NCBI GenBank assembly: GCA_900551555.1
Contig: URWC01000096.1
Coordinates: forward strand, 1-7,145
Reading direction: 5' to 3'
Length of the DNA: 7,145 nt
Source: an uncultured Collinsella sp.
Lineage (GTDB): Bacteria > Actinomycetota > Coriobacteriia > Coriobacteriales > Coriobacteriaceae
This document shows positions 6,088-7,145 of this stretch, one piece after another. The notes beneath the pieces are model-generated. The model was given only the letters and a program-made list of their open reading frames with translations. It was not told the origin of the DNA and made no database searches. Numbering within the stretch: the first letter of the stretch is position 1; every line of letters begins with the position of its first letter. The position numbers were made by a program, and so were the translations under genes.

Positions 6088-6927
6088 ATGGCGATCTATG
6101 TGACATCTGACGCTCACGGGCACGTGCGTGCGCTTGACGAGGCCCTGTCTAAGATCTCGTTGACGTCCGACGACACACTGTACGTGCTGGGCGACATGAT
6201 CGATCGCGGGCCCGATCCGGTCGGTGTTATTAAGCTCGTGCGCTCGCTGCCCAACGCCCGCGTGCTCAAGGGCAATCACGAGCAGATCATGCTCGATGCC
6301 ATCATTGGCCAGGATCCGCTCGATGCCGAGACCTGGGATATCAACGGTGGCTGGACGACGCGCGAGCAGCTCAACGACATGGAATTTGAGGCATACGAGG
6401 AGCTCGTGCGATGGATGGCCGCGCTGCCGCTCTACGCGGTGGTCGAGACTGCCGAGCGGCCGTACCTGCTGGTGCACGCCGGCATTCAGACCGAGGCGGC
6501 GCGTGCGTTTTTGCTTGAGCATGGTGTCGATTGCGGCGACGGCAGGGGAGCGGTCGATGCCGATCGCGAGCTGCTGCAGCAAATGCTCGCCGTACAGTCG
6601 TCCGATGACTTGCTCTGGATTCGCCATGGCTATTGGGATGCCCCGACGGGGCTGCTTTCTGCCGAGGGCAAGGGTTCGGTCGTGGTGAGTGGCCACACGC
6701 CAACGGTGTCGCTCGGGCGTTATTGCGAGGTCGGTGGTCTTGCGGGGCTCGATGAGGAATCGGGACGAGGGCAGATCGTGCGCTTGGGCGGCGAGGACAC
6801 TGCCGGCGTGCCCGATCGCATCGATATCGATTGCGCCGCCGCCACCGGCTCCGAGTTCGGTCGCGTGGGCATCCTGCGGCTCGATGATGGGGCGGAGTTC
6901 TACGCGAATATCAACCCGGGCGAATAA
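6088..6927 (+). CDS. PPP-type metallophosphoesterase (bacterial serine/threonine phosphatase-like)
   Basis: The 279-residue protein carries the whole metal-binding signature of calcineurin-like PPP phosphatases: SDAHGH (Asp8, His10), GDMIDRGPDP (Asp36, Asp39, Arg40), KGNHEQ (Asn63, His64), LLVHAGI (His130) and VSGHTPT (His203). LLWIRHGYW at about 175-183 and the IDIDCAAATG and ILRLDDG segments at 245-268 resemble the PrpA-like protein phosphatases of bacteria. It should remove phosphate from proteins or small molecules with two bound metal ions, in the cytoplasm; no signal peptide is seen. The start is set by AAGGAG nine bases before ATG. It stands alone on the plus strand, divergent from the antiporter, with its own promoter. 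Ap4A hydrolase activity is an alternative. No clear hairpin terminator follows: a run of six T at 6962-6967 has only a weak possible stem. Substrate unknown; family assignment firm. Confidence 0.9.
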   Translation: MAIYVTSDAHGHVRALDEALSKISLTSDDTLYVLGDMIDRGPDPVGVIKLVRSLPNARVLKGNHEQIMLDAIIGQDPLDAETWDINGGWTTREQLNDMEFEAYEELVRWMAALPLYAVVETAERPYLLVHAGIQTEAARAFLLEHGVDCGDGRGAVDADRELLQQMLAVQSSDDLLWIRHGYWDAPTGLLSAEGKGSVVVSGHTPTVSLGRYCEVGGLAGLDEESGRGQIVRLGGEDTAGVPDRIDIDCAAATGSEFGRVGILRLDDGAEFYANINPGE

Positions 6928-7086
6928 TCGGTGCAAGGGGTAGCTAATTTTGGACGGGGCCTTTTTTGACTACTTTTGCCCTTCTGCCCGCAAATTGATT
7001 TTTCAGGGACGGGGATTAAATAATCATTTGGCTGCCCGCTGGCTAAGTGAGTAGACTTTTTTGGAAATGCCGAGCACCCAACATAT

Positions 7087-7116
7087 TTGCCTCAATAAAA
7101 CCGACGCTCCTATAAG
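7087..7116 (+). promoter_or_regulatory. Plus-strand promoter candidate near the window end
   Basis: TTGCCT (7087-7092), an 18-base spacer and TATAAG (7111-7116, five of six matches). It could drive a gene beyond the right edge. It overlaps the opposing candidate at 7095-7123, so the two could not fire freely together. Confidence 0.35.
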
Positions 7117-7123
7117 TTGTCAA
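7095..7123 (-). promoter_or_regulatory. Minus-strand promoter candidate with consensus -35
   Basis: On the minus strand a perfect TTGACA (complement of 7118-7123), a 17-base spacer and TTTTAT (complement of 7095-7100, four of six matches). Transcription would run towards the 3' end of the phosphatase gene, antisense to it. No gene is seen for it to serve apart from a 13-codon frame starting at 7084. Confidence 0.35.
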
Positions 7124-7145
7124 GAGGCAGTTTGCGGGAGCGCTC

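Larger units (their letters stand above)
6928..7145. repeat. Non-coding tail with repeated boxes; candidate interspersed intergenic element
   Basis: No credible gene lies here. The stretch is AT-richer than the flanking coding sequence and has internal order. GGACGGGG occurs at 6952-6959 and 7007-7014; CTGCCCGC occurs at 6984-6991 and 7032-7039. Together they make two imperfect tandem units (box, AT-rich spacer of 24 or 17 bases, box). Runs of five to six T occur at 6962-6967, 6999-7003 and 7057-7062. Inverted arms TGCCTC/GAGGCA (7088-7093 with 7124-7129) and CGCTCC/GGAGCG (7105-7110 with 7137-7142) interlock. My unverified impression is that similar text recurs between genes in Collinsella; only one copy is visible here, so 'repeat' is inference. 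Confidence 0.4.

Noticed and set aside
6028..6936. Minus-strand open frame of 302 codons opposite the phosphatase
   Set aside because: The plus-strand frame has every PPP metal motif, a promoter and a ribosome-binding site; the opposite frame has none.
6934..6967. Intrinsic terminator after the phosphatase gene
   Set aside because: A run of six T is present, but only AAGG/CCTT (4 bp) with a loop of over 20 bases can be drawn, which is too weak to call.
7043..7145. Partial protein gene on the minus strand at the right edge
   Set aside because: The frame is open for only 34 codons to its stop, overlaps promoter-like and repeat-like sequence and shows no domain; kept as a finding rather than a gene.
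1..7145. Insertion sequence, prophage, CRISPR array, tRNA or rRNA, toxin-antitoxin or defence system
   Set aside because: No transposase, integrase, regularly spaced repeats, RNA gene signatures or known defence motifs were seen on either strand.

Overview
This is a GC-rich stretch (roughly 60% by eye) of ordinary bacterial chromosome, densely coded and mostly on the minus strand. The protein sequences and gene order suggest a gut actinobacterium of the Coriobacteriia, most likely Collinsella. That is inference from the look of the proteins and was not checked by a search.

Reading the minus strand from right to left: a monovalent cation/proton antiporter with two C-terminal RCK_C domains (5834-4233); a possible 30-residue small protein whose start overlaps the antiporter stop (4233-4141, tentative); serC, phosphoserine aminotransferase (4005-2881); serA, D-3-phosphoglycerate dehydrogenase with a C-terminal ACT domain (2810-1647); a strong intrinsic terminator (1584-1546); an M20-family metallohydrolase with its own promoter candidate (1469-249); and the first 69 codons of a DUF1015-family protein (209-1), cut by the window edge. 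On the plus strand, divergent from the antiporter, lies a PPP-type metallophosphoesterase (6088-6927) with a good sigma-70-type promoter and a structured leader. The last 218 bases (6928-7145) hold no credible gene. They are AT-richer and contain repeated short boxes, T-runs and promoter-like motifs on both strands.

How the genes work together: SerA and SerC catalyse the first two steps of L-serine synthesis from 3-phosphoglycerate and form an operon (70-base gap) closed by the terminator. No phosphoserine phosphatase (SerB) is in the window. The M20 hydrolase and the DUF1015 gene (39-base gap) look like a second transcription unit. DUF1015 genes are often found near serA/serC in anaerobic Gram-positives, so that unit may still be linked to serine metabolism. 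The antiporter and the phosphatase share a 253-base divergent control region with several dyad symmetries.

No mobile element, CRISPR array, RNA gene or defence system was found. The points most worth a second look are the unusual active-site residues of SerA, the possible small ORF after the antiporter, and the non-coding tail, which resembles an interspersed intergenic element.
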